Shown: positions 11,262-23,254, counted from the stretch's first letter. The stretch: 64,000 nucleotides of DNA from Prostheceraeus crozeri (GCA_907163375.1 CAJQUW010010428.1:62001-126000); one strand, 5' to 3'. The notes: generated from the sequence alone by a model not told the origin. Numbers and translations: made by a program.

Positions 11262-11591
11262 TCATCTTAACCTGATAACGTGCTGATGATTTATTGAATG
11301 ATTACCGTTCCTGTAATTTTTGAGAGCATTGTTACTGTGATTTTGAGAGTACACAATATCGGATATACACAGAATTAAAAAATTGATCGTTCTTTCACCG
11401 GTATAACTCCGGAAATTGAAAAGTACACGGTAGTTTTTACAGGTAGGCCCGTGGATTTTCCGCATTGGATACACAAGGAAGTTACATGGAGAGCTGAGAA
11501 TGGCTTGCTTTATAAGGAAGCGCTTAGATAAAAGAGAAGGATAACTAAGGTCGTACGGGTAAAATAATTCCTGATAATTACTTCCGTTCAA
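11262..11591 (-). CDS. Short frame upstream of the RT, uncertain coding
   Basis: This 109-codon frame lies in the same register as the RT frame and is separated from it only by TGA and two codons. The right-hand element copy keeps the same TGA but differs by an insertion of about 20 bp and loses the frame after about 60 codons (17928-18149). No motif is recognised beyond a conserved KIHGPTCKNYRV block. Because the two copies diverge by an out-of-frame change here, it may be leader sequence and not protein. Confidence 0.35.
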   Translation of the reverse strand: MNGSNYQELFYPYDLSYPSLLSKRFLIKQAILSSPCNFLVYPMRKIHGPTCKNYRVLFNFRSYTGERTINFLILCISDIVYSQNHSNNALKNYRNGNHSINHQHVIRLR

Positions 11592-11770
11592 GCTTAATTT
11601 ACAATCCTTTGAGAATCAGTCCATTTTGAGGTACTACTAATTATAATGGAGATATTACGCTTAAAATAAACGACCAAATAACAATTCACGGAATTGATTT
11701 TCGCTATATTTAATAAAAGCAGATGAAGCGGAAGGAATCTTCATTCACTTCTTGTACTTGAAGATTAGCT

Positions 11771-12121
11771 TATTGGTTTCCATTGATAGCATTGAGTCAA
11801 ATATTAGCATATTTGATCGGCCGAGTTCAACTCGAATAAATCCTTTATTTTCAACTTTTGAATCGGATGTCGAGCGCCGTTCGACATTGTATTTTAAAGA
11901 ACTGCACTTTCTCTCTGACATCTTGATTTAGTTGCAGGAACGTAAAATTTCTCCACAGATATTGAAAGGTAAATATACCGGCATGCTTTTTAATCTGTTC
12001 ATTATGTTATTCAACAGGCCTGCAAATTCGATCCTTTTTTACTGCACGCGTGCATCGAATGTCAGACAAAATCGCATTAGAAAATCATATACACTCATTT
12101 TTTAGCGAATCAACTAAACAG
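11771..12121. other. Spacer, nothing recognised
   Basis: AT-rich sequence between the end of the left retroelement copy and a hAT MITE. No open frame, repeat or RNA gene seen. CTAAACAG at 12114-12121 is the target duplication of the next element. Confidence 0.4.
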
Positions 12122-12842
12122 CAGGGATGCGGAGTCGGAGTCCTATTAAATGATAGGACTCCAGACTCCGGCCTATAACTAGACCCGAAATATAATACAA
12201 ACAAATTATTTATTTTCGTGCTTAGCTGTCACTGTCTTGATGTCAACTTTCTTCATCAAACAAAAGTACAGAGACAGCAGTACATGCAAAGCTTGTCATA
12301 GTTGAGGGAATGAACCGTGATAGTGAAAAAGGATTGTCTTTTCACTCGGTATGATTTAGTAGAGAAGACAATTCTTCCCAGCCTCAATCACACTTACGCA
12401 TCAAAGGTCAAATCATAGACAAAAATAAAATATTAGTTTGTTTGAGATCATTACCTCTTACCCTCACGTTAATCGTGTGTGATGGCTCCTCCAAAGCGCA
12501 TATTAAAATCGAAGGGTAGGCCTACTCATGTTTTTTGGAGAAAGATGGGGATTTTTCTGCCTGGTAGAGACTGGAGAAAGACCGTGTGAAGCACACATCA
12601 ACAAGATGGGAGGAGCCGAGTCGTGTGCATCCAACTTAAAGAGACATTTGATAAACTCTCACCGAAAATGATTGATAATTGATGCAGCAATGATCACTGA
12701 ATGTAAGCCTATAATTATCTATGATGTAGGTTACCAGTTAATTTTTCAAAAAAGGCTTTATATACTTGCCACCCGGAGTCGGAGTCCTATCAACCCCCGC
12801 GGAGTCGGAGTTCTATCAAAATGATAGGACTCCGCATCCCTG
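12122..12842 (+). mobile_element. hAT element remnant, 721 bp, with BED-finger fragment
   Basis: The ends are CAGGGATGCGGAGTC and its reverse complement, flanked by a perfect 8-bp duplication CTAAACAG (12114-12121 and 12843-12850). Immediately inside the left end the hexamer GGAGTC is doubled; near the right end it recurs in an inverted doubled block. Near 12482 an ATG frame (MAPPKRILKSKG) and, in a shifted frame, GGAESCASNLKRHLINSH look like the remains of the BED zinc finger at the N-terminus of hAT transposases. No catalytic domain is left, so it is non-autonomous. Confidence 0.8.
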
Positions 12843-12850
12843 CTAAACAG

Positions 12851-14496
12851 ACATTTTCCCGTTTGAAATAGTCCGTGTTCTACACTACTCATTTTTACTA
12901 AAACCCATATAGCCTTTTTCATTGACAAATTCTAATCAGCATCGGGAGCATTTTCAAAAATCATTCCTCTGTAGCACTGTAGCTGCATATAAGATGATCG
13001 AAGCAAGACATTAAAGCATTGATGTATTTATTTAAAAATTTAGCTCTTTGTACTTCTAAATGCACATTATGTAAAATCAGTGAACATATCGTAGCCTGTA
13101 AAGCGAGATAACTAGGAATTTCAAAAACTGCTATTTCTAATGCACATCATATAAGATTGTGCAGTAGGTAGAGCCATATCCATGTAAAGCTCATAGATTT
13201 TGATCTCTGGTTCTGCACAATTTGAAAATTCATATCGATTGTGAGAAAATTTCAATTGTCATTGCCGCACGCAATAATACAATTTCGTTATTTGAAAATC
13301 TAAAACTCTAAAATCCACTGCATAGTGTTATAGAGTTATAGAGCTTCTATCGTGTCATGATGCATGTAAGCATATATCATGATGTTGGCCTAAAAATGCA
13401 CATGGGTATAGGTAGTGATTAGCGTCATTATAGTGAAAAGCATGATGGATTTAGAAGATCAGCGTGAAGGGCTAGCGGTCATCATGCCAAGGAAAACATC
13501 TCTAAAAATTTACAAAAATATTCAATAATTTGGCGAACATAAATTAATGTTAATATAGGCTGCGCCGCTTCGATTTCAGGCTTTTTTAGCCGATCGGCTG
13601 AGATGTTTTAGTTAAAACTTCTAATTCATAGGAAACTTTCAGACATTTTACGTCTGAAAGAAGTAACCTACACATGCCTACTTTCCAAAAGAAATTCGCC
13701 GCTGTTCATTTATCAATTTCCAGAGGAAAGCGTGCTCCGGCATTGCTTTCCGCGCTCTGGTTTGGCTGACTTAGTGCGATCCACGGTCCGGTTTCGGAGA
13801 ATTTAGGATTGCGCATCGCGCTCCGGACTTATGCTCACAAATGAATTTATGGGCCAAATGACTCTTAGTGAGCGACTCTCGCTGCTAACTGAGATTAAGT
13901 TGTTATTATTAAAAATGAAATCATTCGATCTATGATATCAATTATTTGAGTATCCATGATCTCATTGGATCACTCATCGAGCCCACTAAGTACGTTGCGT
14001 CCAACCATAGGCACCATCGGCAGGTGCATGTGCTGTGATCATGTTTATGATTAGCCACAAATAGCAGAAAAGGACCGGTGAGTTAGAAGAATCTCGACAG
14101 ATACCATAATAACAGGAAGCATAAAGCATTCAACCTTTCTTTACTGCTTTCTCTCATCTCATCCCCTCCCATCCCGTTGTCTCCCCTCGGCTAAAGGCTC
14201 TGCCGTATGCCGTACCGAATTGCCATACTCGAGAGTCGAGTTTCTCCTTTTTCATAAGTCTGTCTTCTCGCTAACAGGCCTGTGGTCTAGGCATACAGCG
14301 CTCACAATCGATCCGCCACTCTGCTGTGCCATCAATGCATCTCTCCCCTCAGCTTTACACCTGCTGAACTCATGGTAATATTCAATTATGCCTACTCATC
14401 AAGGTAAGACTCCATGATGTTCACATGCAAGTTCTTTGGTGATAGGAATATTTCATCACGTATTCTTTATCAGAATCTCCGGATCGCGGAGAGCAC
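12851..14496. other. 1.6-kb stretch without recognised genes
   Basis: The first half is AT-rich and featureless. A small dyad CTTTCAGAC...GTCTGAAAG lies at about 13635-13660. From 13700 to 14400 the composition rises in G+C, with CT-rich runs around 14150-14190. I find no open frame with recognisable content, and no evidence that it is a host promoter beyond composition. Confidence 0.35.
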
Positions 14497-14504
14497 TTGC
14501 CCAC

Positions 14505-17227
14505 TAGGGTGCGGCGATTTAAATCGATCGGGAAAAAATCGATCGGAATTGAAAAATCGAAAATCGATCGGTAATCAAAAGAGATCGCGATTTTCAGTTC
14601 GATTTTTTCGTTTTGATAAATAAATGCTACATTTCCCAATTCAAGTCAATACAGGTATGGGAAGTGGTTAAACCCAATTCATTTCATGTACAATACACGA
14701 GAACGATTTCTTAATTGAAATTATCTGTGATTCCTCCCAGCTAGCTACATGTAGGATGGTTACTTGATCATCAAACAAGTTGCTGTGCTAGACTGCTACT
14801 GCTATCAGCCAGAATCGGCTCAGGCAGTCTATTGTGTGACTAATCTGTGATGTCAGTTGAAGCCAATTCTGTGGTTGAAGCTACGAGTCAGCGGCGTTGG
14901 CATTGTCCTTGACTCCGTGCACTATTTCTTAGTTGATAGATCACTATAAAAATAATTGATTTAAGGTGAGCAACAGGTGACGAAACTCGTTGGGACGCTG
15001 ATTGGTTTTAGACATTGTTATCATGATCGCCTTCGATCGAGAGGGCTATGCTGTAGTCAATTTCGGCATTCTACGCTCCCCCTACCGTCGTTATGTCCAC
15101 GAAACAGAAATCACAAATACATCGTTATTTTACTTTAGACAATTGCAAGACGTCAGCGAAATGTCTCACAGGTGGCTGTAGGAATCCGAGTGTAAAGGTG
15201 AAGGATGGATCGACAACCAATATGTTCAGACATTTGAAAGACAATCATCCGAAAATCTACTCCGATCTTCAGCAGATGTCAGAGGAGAAAGCAAAGAAGG
15301 CGATGAAAAGAAAGCCATCTCCATCTCGTCAATCAACCATCGAAACTTCCTTTGTTGTTCATCACAAATATCCACATGGTAGTGCCAAAGCTCTAAAGCT
15401 CGATCGTCTACTTGCTCAAACTATATCGCTGAGGGATGTCTATATATTCGTTTCGTCGAAAATGAACATTTTCTCAAGTTTGTCGAATGCTTGAACGACA
15501 GATATGACATTCCTAGTGAGACCAAAATGCGGCGCACTGTGCCTCCGACGTTGGAACGAGAAATCGATGTGAAAATGCAGAACTTTTCCAAGAGAATGAT
15601 TTCCCGTCATACGCAATAACTCTCGATTTCTACGACGCTAAGAATCATGAGAGTTTCTTAGAAGTGACTGCATCTTCTATTGACGCCGACTACCGGCTAC
15701 ATTCATTGCATCGGAGTTGAACCTTTCAATTCGTCGGATAGAGACCATACTGGAGAAACGATATCACAGTGTCTGCGTGGATTAATGGATGTCCATCGAT
15801 GTTAATGATCAGATATTCGAAGCTGGAGTGACCGACAACGCTGGCAATGTTCGACGAGGTATTGAATTGACTGGAATTCCTTGGATGCCTTGCATGGCTC
15901 ACACACTACAATTGTGTACTGAAGACTCCTTCACAGCCTGTGAGGCAGCTAATGATCTTCGGAAATCTTGTCGAGCGATAGCTGGCTTCTTCCATCGTAG
16001 CAATCCTGGAGTTCGACTTCTAAATAATCTGCAGCAAGAATCTGGAAAATCGGTTCAAAGAATTCCGCAAGATGTTCCAACACGATGGAACTCATCTTTC
16101 TATACTTGGTCAGTGATGATAGAAAATCGTCAAGAAATCAATCGCTCATTGCTCGAAATTCGGAATTCACGCAATCCTCCACCGATTCTCCAAAACAGTG
16201 AGTGGGAATTACTCGAAACCTTGACATCATTGTTGGCACCATTTGAGGAAGTTACTCGTGACTTGTGTTGTGAACTGTCTCCTTCGATCAATCTTATCCT
16301 GCCTCTACTGTCAACCCTGACTGAATTCATTGGATCTATTGACGTCCCCACCGCCTTGACTTCATTCAAAGTCACAATATTGAACTCGATGAAATCCAGA
16401 ATTGAACAAGTGACAACTGGTACTGAACAACCAATTCTGTTGGTGGCTTCTGCGATCGATCCACGATTTCTACGTACTCTCTCTTCCACACAAGTTGATG
16501 TTGCGAAGAACATTATCGTCGCGCGTATTGTCGACTTCATGCAGAAATAATCTTACACAGAAGAGAAGGTGATTACTGCAGGAGTGAGCCAAGAAAAATC
16601 TGATGAGAAACGACAACGTGTTTCCTTGTGGTCGCAGATGAAAATTAGATCTCCGGTGGAATCAGATAGCAAAAACATCAAAGACCGAGCTATGATGGAG
16701 TGGCAGCGATATGTTGAATTGGTGGAGCAAACAAATCCTGCACCCGACCACAAGAAATTTGACGTTCCTTGCCTTCTGGAAGAATCAACTGCAGAATCTT
16801 CCAAATTTGGCCAGGATTGCCCGACAATTCTTGTCTATTCCAGCAACAAAGACGGCTTCGGAAAGACTAGGAAGTGTAACGGGCAATACCATAACGCCCA
16901 GTCGTGCAAATTTGAGTGGCTTGCGCGCACGGCAACTGATCAAAATCAGACGCAACAGTAAACTTTTGAATGAGTAGGGGGTAATGCGTTTTTCTAATTA
17001 GACTTCACAATATGCTTTCATATGATTCAGTATTGGCCGATATTTTGAGACGTTTGTCATGCATGTATCGCCCACTTACACGTAATTAGAAAATAAAACT
17101 CAGACTGTTTTGAAATTATTTCTTTTTTGGTTTACAAAAAAATCGAAATCGGAAAAAAAATCGAAATTTTTCTGAAAAATCGAAATTAAATCGATCGTTG
17201 GGGAAAATAAAACATCGCCGCACCCTA
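14505..17227 (+). mobile_element. hAT transposon, 2.72 kb, with intact ends
   Basis: The terminal inverted repeats are TAGGGTGCGGCGAT on the left and ATCGCCGCACCCTA on the right. The flanks are identical 8-mers TTGCCCAC (14497-14504 and 17228-17235), the hallmark hAT target duplication. Subterminal AAATCGATCGG-like words are repeated several times at each end (14518-14580 and about 17140-17200), likely transposase binding sites. It encodes a BED-finger hAT transposase in broken frames (15093-16977). Confidence 0.92.
15093..16977 (+). pseudogene. hAT transposase with N-terminal BED zinc finger (frameshifted)
   Basis: The start is a real ATG at 15093. The N-terminus holds a BED-type finger (CLTGGCRNP ... 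TTNMFRHLKDNHP). A frame change near 15430 leads to RFVENEHFLKFVECLNDRYD, and another change precedes the catalytic region near 15610. The 15789-16550 frame contains TDNAGNVRRGI and WMPCMAHTLQLC, the conserved hAT block around the second acidic residue, then the insertion-domain W (VPTRWNSSFY). The C-terminal dimerisation domain is read in a third frame at 16745-16960 (QFLSIPATKTASERLGSVTG, standing for the usual LPATSxxSERxFS). At least three frameshifts make it non-functional, although the transposon ends remain intact. Confidence 0.85.
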
Positions 17228-17235
17228 TTGCCCAC

Positions 17236-17749
17236 CTCTGCTAATTTCCCTTAGAATTAAAAGAAAAGTTTTGAAAGGATAATTTCGCCATCATCTCGAG
17301 AAAATAAACTTATAGAATTTCTATCAGGCCAAGAAATGTCACACTTTAAAATATAATCTTCGCCTCTGCGCACTTTGAAATTCTATGAATTTCTCTACGT
17401 TTCGAACAGGAAACCTTGAAGAACGTGATGCACGCAAACGTACAGGCCAGCCCATAGACAGATTTGTATTGATGAGCATATCAAAGACAGACCGTAAGAC
17501 TCTTATCAGAAAGCACGTTCATAAAGCGAGCACCATTGATTTTGCTATTGTCTGCCGTAAATAAGTACATACAATCACATAGTTGAATCCATTAATCAAA
17601 GGGCATAAAAAGTGGCAATTTATTGAACGATTGCGATTCTAATGTTCCGCTTCATATCTTTCAACTACTACACAGAGGTAATTTTAAATGCTCATAGACA
17701 AGAAAAACATATGCAGGCACTCTAGCAGTCCATCAATGGACTCAAGTAT
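17236..17749. other. Spacer, nothing recognised
   Basis: Sequence between the hAT and the right retroelement copy. No open frame or repeat of note. Confidence 0.35.
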
Positions 17750-19500
17750 GCTAATCTTCAAGTACAAGAAGTGAATGAAGATTCCTTCCGCTTCATCTGC
17801 TTTTATTAAATATAGCGAAAATCAATTCCGTGAATTGTTATTTGGTCGTTTATTTTAAGCGTAATATCTCCATTATAATTAGTAGTACCTCAAAATGGAC
17901 TGATTCTCAAAGGATTGTAAATTAAGCTTGAACGGAAGTAATTATCAGGAATTATTTTACCCGTACGACCTTAGTTATCCTTCTCTTTTATCTAAGCGCT
18001 TCCTTATAAAGCAAGCCATTCTCAGCTCTCCATGTAGCTTCCTTGTGTACCCAATGCGGAAAATCCACGGGCCTACCTGTAAAAACTACCGTGTAATTTT
18101 CAATTTCCGGAGTAGCATTAGTAAACATGCTTTGAAATTATGCCAGTGAAAGAACGATCAATTTTTTAATTTTGTGTATATCCGATATTGTGCACTCTCA
18201 AAATCACAGTAACAATGCTCTCAAAAATTACAGGAACGGTAATCATTCAATAAATCATCAGCACGTTATCAGGTTAAGATGAGGGCGGATGACCTCCGCT
18301 AGTCCAGCAGTCGTGACCATTTCAAAGGATTGCTGTTTCTGACAATTGACGTAGATGCAGAGTGAATGAACGTATCTGCGATCCTCTGGATGATGGAAAA
18401 TGTCGTCTGATTCTGCAAAACAAGAAGATAAATGTCAATTATCTGAATAAAGAATGAAGTCAATCATGAGCAATGCAATCATTAATTCAAGAAGAGGCCT
18501 ACTACTTCATTTCGAACCACCACTTCAATTCAAATAAAAATACACTGAATTTATATCTGAACGTATCTACTAAACAATGCATACCGCTGCACATCATCAG
18601 AAAGAATGCAAAAAGTTCGGCATCACAAACATCTCAGTTTTAAGGCAGAACTGAACCTACTACGAATTCGATATGAATTGCTGATACTCAGAGCCTTTCT
18701 TCCACGTGGTGACAAGAATTCACGTGCGATTTAATGAACGGGGTGGCGGGAATCACATAAGCCTGTAACTGTTCTGGTCATCAACACATGCCACTTGGAC
18801 CACACATGAGGTAAATATGGCTCTGAAGAGACCAATTCCCTATCAATTTGATAATCTGACATGGAATTACCATATTTTGGATGTGAATGAAGCATCCAAC
18901 TGCTCAGGTCATCAACACATGCCACTTGGACCACATAGGCCCTATGAGGTAAATATAGCTCTCAAGAGAACAATTCCTTATCATTTTGATAATTAGACAT
19001 GGAATTACCATATTTTGGATGTGAATGAAGCATCCAACTGCTCAGGTCATCAACACATGCCACTTGGACCACATAGGCCCTATGAGGTAAATATAGCTCT
19101 GAAGAGAACAATTCCTTATCATTTTGATAATTAGACATGGAATTACCAAATTTCGGATGTGAATGAAGCATCCAACTGTCCTGGCCATCAAAACATACCA
19201 CTTGGACCACCTAGGCCCTATGAGGTAAATATAGCTCTGAAGAGACCAATTCCTTATCATTTTGATAATTTGACATGGAATCACCATATTTTGAATATGA
19301 ATGAAGCATCCAACTGCTCTGGTCATCAACACATGCCACTTGGACCACCTAGGCCCTGTGAGGTAAATATAGCTCTGAAGAGACCAATTCCTTATCAATT
19401 TGATAATCTGACATGGAATCACCACATTTTGGATGTGAATGAAGTATCCAACTGCTCTGGTCATCAACACATACCACTTAGACCCTATCAGGTAAATCAG
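17750..19500 (+). mobile_element. Right, inverted copy of the Penelope-type retroelement, internally deleted
   Basis: This is the reverse complement of parts of 8225-11770. From 17750 to about 18350 it mirrors 11770-11197, and from there to 19500 it mirrors about 9192-8235. The intervening 2.0 kb (9193-11205 of the other copy), which includes most of the RT, is absent. At the join CTGACAATTG the sequence AATTGTCAG occurs at both ends of the missing segment in the other copy (9184-9192 and 11197-11205), a microhomology deletion signature. The frame at 17928-18149 corresponds to the short upstream frame of the other copy. Confidence 0.75.
18780..19500 (+). repeat. 138-bp tandem array, six units
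   Basis: CCACTTGG recurs at about 18791, 18922, 19060, 19198, 19336 and 19474; all but the first spacing are exactly 138 bp. The plus strand reads the 46-residue block GHQHMPLGPPRPCEVNIALK in phase across three units (19159-19512). It is the same array as 8235-8907 in the opposite orientation, with one more unit and a shortened last unit. Confidence 0.85.
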
Positions 19501-19789
19501 GCCAAACTTTGAAATATTGCTTAGCAATCGATATGGAATATATTGTTATTGTGGATAAGCTTCTATTACATTAGGCCCACAAGCTCCAAGGTGCGGCTGC
19601 ATAAAAGAAATCAAACTGCTATTAAACTCATTAAAAATCAATTTTTAATAATTGTCGATATCGTTAGATTATACCTCGCTGAAATATTCCTGAACTGACT
19701 TTTTCTTTTGATCTCAACACTCATTTCCTTAACAAACTAGTATGAATAGAATTGAATTGCATTTTGATTTCAGTGACCAAGAAGGTGAG
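19501..19789. other. AT-rich spacer
   Basis: Nothing recognisable between the tandem array and the LINE fragment. Confidence 0.3.
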
Positions 19790-20744
19790 ACACTCCGATT
19801 TTGTAGGATTGTAATGAAATGCTTGGCGATGAGCTCGTACAGTTTCTGGGGGCTTCTTTGAGGATCTTAATGGCTATCCTATCTTGGCCTGGTGTCTTTC
19901 CGCTGCCCATTTTCTTGATAGAAATTTTTGTTTCGTCGGCCACAATGTCTAGAACGTTTTCAGGTGTGTAACCTCTTATGGAGTTGACGCTCTAGTTTGA
20001 GGCAAACAATTTTGAGTAGAACCTTGATATGATCTAAGTTTTCTCCTTGGCGCTGTATTGGACTGTTTCTGTATCGTCTTTCAGTCCTGCAGTGGGATCG
20101 CTATATAATGAGGTTGATTTTCTAACTTTCAACCTCAAGTTCAGGGCAGCCTCAATTGCTTTCTTTTCGTTGAACTCTTGGTAGTCAGCTCGAATTTTCT
20201 TTCTGAGGATCTTACGCTTCCTTTCTTTGATGATGTCAAGGGTTTCTGGTCTCAGCCTTGGTCTTCGTGTTGGATTCACTTTGATATCTTAAACATTTTC
20301 CGTCACGTGTTTTAAAATATTGCTTAGACTTTCACAGTCTCCCGTGCTGACAACTTTCGCTACAGCGTGCTTTTGTGTCCTCCATGCGAATTTCATGTTT
20401 AGGATGAGTCTCACGAGTCTATGATCAGATCTTGTATCGCATTGAGTAATGCCAATAGCTTTGGAATTGAAGACATTTCTTCTCTTGTTTGTTAGAATAT
20501 AATCAATACGATGGTGAATTCGTTTGTGACTTTCCATGTCCAGAGTCGTCCATTTCTTTGCTTGAACATTGTGTTGGTGATTGCTCACGCGACACAAATA
20601 CACAGCACCTACACGACGAAACACATGTCCTCTCCCATTGCTGAAAACCTCACACTACACACAAAACAGCTTCTAAAAAAAGCAAAACATCAACAACACC
20701 CTCTTCATCTCCTCACGCAACAGCCACCACCTCTCACAACAATA
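19790..20744 (-). pseudogene. LINE fragment: endonuclease C-terminus to start of RT
   Basis: On the minus strand 20624-20289 reads a C-terminal AP-endonuclease segment: RIDYILTNKRRNVF and TRSDHRLVRLIL, the conserved IDYI and SDH motifs of RTE/CR1-like LINE endonucleases. 20279-20034 continues into the linker (RPRLRPETLDIIKERKRK), and about 19975-19800 reads MGSGKTPGQDRIAIKILKEA, the usual start of the RT domain (GKAPGxDxI). The frame is interrupted more than once and the polymerase core is absent. The upstream side is cut by the Sola-like element inserted at 20745. Confidence 0.65.
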
Positions 20745-22851
20745 CTGCCGTCTTCTGACAAAAGGACTTAAGTCCAGTTTTGGTCAAAATCAAACTGAGA
20801 GTGCCAAACTGCTCATAATAGTGTTGCGCATCTTTTGAATGTATTTAGAAAGGCTCAAGTCCAGTCAATTCGTCAGAGTAAGATCACTAAAATAACTGAA
20901 AGGACTTAAGTCCAACAAATAAATCAACAAAAGGACTTAAGTCACTTAAGTCTTTTTATCAATTTTACAATGTAAGTAAAAGACTTAAGTCCAGGACTTA
21001 AGTCGTTTTTACAATTTTTTTTTGTTTTCGACGTTGACTTAAGTCTTTTAATATCAAGAAACTATCTTTGCAGAAAGTTCTCACTGTTATAACTTTGGTG
21101 AACTTTTTGTTATAACTCTAGTGAGGTGGCGTTTTCAAGTGATAATGACAGAAGTGATGTTGAGATTGAAGCTAGAAAGTTTGCTAACGATTTTCTAGAA
21201 GAATTGGATGCTCAAGGACTATTACAGGCAGGAAGGTTACATAAGAAACGGATTGAAAAGAAAGACCGATTAGAAAGAGACTTTCAGAAACATTCTATTC
21301 TGGCTCCATGTCATTGTCGGATGAAGTGTTATGAGAAAGTATCACATGATTCACGAGTGAACTTTCATGATACGTATTGGGGTGAGCCACATGAAGCTCG
21401 AAAGGCTTTTTTACGAGGATTCGTGAGTCGTCTTCAACGTATGCGCCATCAAATTCGTGGAGAGCCAAAGAAGGAAAGAAAAGTATCAATGAGGCACTTT
21501 GTGCCATCTGAACCGACACAAGGAGGACAAGCAGAGCGAGTGGTGGTTTGCCGAAAGATGTTTTTAGCAACTTTGGGTTATAAATGCGATAACAACAAGG
21601 TTCTGAAGTCATTTTATGACGGATTGGATTTGGGAATAACTGGGCCTGTAGTAGCGGATCAACGAGGTAAATATCAGCCGAAACATGCATTTACAGAATC
21701 TCAAAAAGAGCAGATCTTTACATACATTGAAAGTTTTAATCCACAAAAAAAATCAGTCACTATCGGAGAGAGCCCCGCTCCCAATAGGCGTTACTTACCA
21801 TCAGACATCAATATCACCATCATGCACAAAGATTTCGTAGAGAGATTTGAATATATTTCATACGATGCGTACCGAAGAGCGGTTAGCAGGTGCGGAATAA
21901 CGTTCTGCACCTTGGGAAACGAAAAGTGTGACATGTACAAGCGAGAGAATGGAAGGAGTCACTATGAGAACGGAAGATTTTTTTCAACTAGACGACGAAG
22001 TGTCTCAACATCAATTGAGAAAATTGGGCGAGTTGCGCCCAATGCTATCAAGAGTGATATGCACCATATTCAAGAAAAATTCTGATTCAATGTTTTTCAT
22101 GTTCAATTCATTCGAAAATGAGTATAGCGAATTCCGCGGACTCATGAAAACTACATTCAAACACGATCCCATGAAGGTTGCAAGAAACCCAAGAGGTGTA
22201 TCCAAAGCCAAGAAACAAGAGCTCCTAAAAAAAGTAGTGCCACAAATGCCACCTCATCGACGTTGCGTCTGGGAAGACATGCCCGAATCTGAAACAAGTA
22301 CGGATTTATTAACTCGAGCTTCTTAATGCGAATTTTGATAACTCACACCAAGTTGTTCTACGGTGTTTACATATAATAAACGTACGATGGTTTACGTAAA
22401 AAGTGGTGTAAAAAGTGTGAAGTTGTTCTACAATGTTTTTATACAATAAACGTAAGATGCTTTACGTAAAAAGTGATGTTTTAATCTCCTACGTTGAACT
22501 GATCGGACAGAAATCAATGGCATACAATGTAGATAGACGGATTATAGGTATTATAGGAGTTTCATTTAATGATTTTCAACTATCAATGGACTTAAGTCTT
22601 TTTACGATATTATTATGCTTGTACCATTTACCGAAATAAATCGACAAAGACTTAGTAACCATGGTTACATGTTAACAACTCCTGTAGTAACAAAATCTGT
22701 GTCGATAAAATTCTATCTTATCAAAGTGTTCTACAATTCAGTATAATAACCATATCATAAAAAGTTTCCACGCCAGAGATCGGAAACGTTTTCTTGCTCT
22801 CCTGAAAAATGTGGTTTTATGGACTTAAGTCCTATTGTCAAATGACGGCAG
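20745..22851 (+). mobile_element. Sola-like DNA transposon, 2.1 kb, internally deleted
   Basis: The ends are CTGCCGTCTTCTGACAAAAG on the left, and the right end in reverse complement is CTGCCGTCATTTGACAATAG. AATA flanks both sides (20741-20744, 22852-22855), a 4-bp duplication. The 12-bp palindrome GGACTTAAGTCC or close variants occur repeatedly near the ends: at least six times between 20762 and 21045, and at about 22600 and 22820. The 4-bp duplication and the encoded protein both suggest the Sola superfamily; that label is from memory of family features and should be treated as tentative. Confidence 0.7.
21102..22326 (+). pseudogene. Sola-like transposase lacking its catalytic core
   Basis: The first frame (to 22085) has no upstream ATG, so the start is lost or lies in an unseen exon. 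It contains a CHCRMKCYEKV cysteine cluster, VVVCRKMFLATLGYK, RGKYQPKHAFTESQKEQI and APNRRYLPSDINITIMHKDF, then CGITFCTLGNEKCDMY, an N-terminal zinc-binding region common in invertebrate Sola-type proteins. A second frame from about 21950 gives a C-terminal piece (NPRGVSKAKKQELLKKVVPQ, then MPPHRRCVWEDMPES). The DDE-type core normally between them is missing. This looks like a deletion derivative that could move only if a full-length relative supplies transposase. Confidence 0.6.
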
Positions 22852-22855
22852 AATA

Positions 22856-23254
22856 ACCCACAATTTTCAACACAAGGAAGTACGCCACATCTCCTTCCAC
22901 ACAGTCATCCAACGCAACAACAAAACAACTACTGAAGCAAATACATTCCCAACACGTCGGCACATACCTAGCGCACAGGCAAAACAATAAAGTCATTAGC
23001 GCAACCCCCCGCCCACAATTCACAAATCAGAACAGACACTCGCAGATGCACACACAGAACATTGGCACAAATTCGCATCAACAAATCATCCTTTTCGAAG
23101 GAGTATCTACACAAAATAAACCCTTCTGTACACTCTTCAGCTCTGCCCCTATGCAGATCAAAGCCTCACACTCTCTTCGTCGCCGTTGGTCTTCACCTTG
23201 GGTATTTAGGCCAAGGCTCTTCAGGGCTGTAACCGGCCCGACTTGGTGAGTTGC
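22856..23254. other. C/A-rich stretch, possibly more of the flanking LINE
   Basis: Composition (many CACA and AAC words, as at 20640-20740) matches the left flank of the Sola-like element, consistent with one sequence split by the insertion. Minus-strand frames here show no clear LINE motif. Confidence 0.3.

Larger units (their letters stand above)
8225..11770 (-). mobile_element. Left copy of a second Penelope-type (hydra-clade-like) retroelement
   Basis: Read on the minus strand, the element runs from about 11770 to about 8225: a 5' region, a short frame (11591-11262), an RT frame (11255-10098), about 0.9 kb of non-coding sequence, a shared block (9192-8907) and a 138-bp tandem array (8907-8235). 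The same order recurs in the opposite orientation at 17750-19500 with the middle missing. Boundaries are set by where the two copies stop matching: beside GAAGATTAGC at 11770/17750, and near ACCT at the array end. The part absent from the right copy corresponds to 9193-11205 here. No target duplication was found. Confidence 0.6.

Noticed and set aside
8225-11770. Hammerhead ribozyme motifs, known from some Penelope-like elements
   Set aside because: CTGATGA occurs near 11283 but without the GAAA strand and matching stems at the expected spacing.
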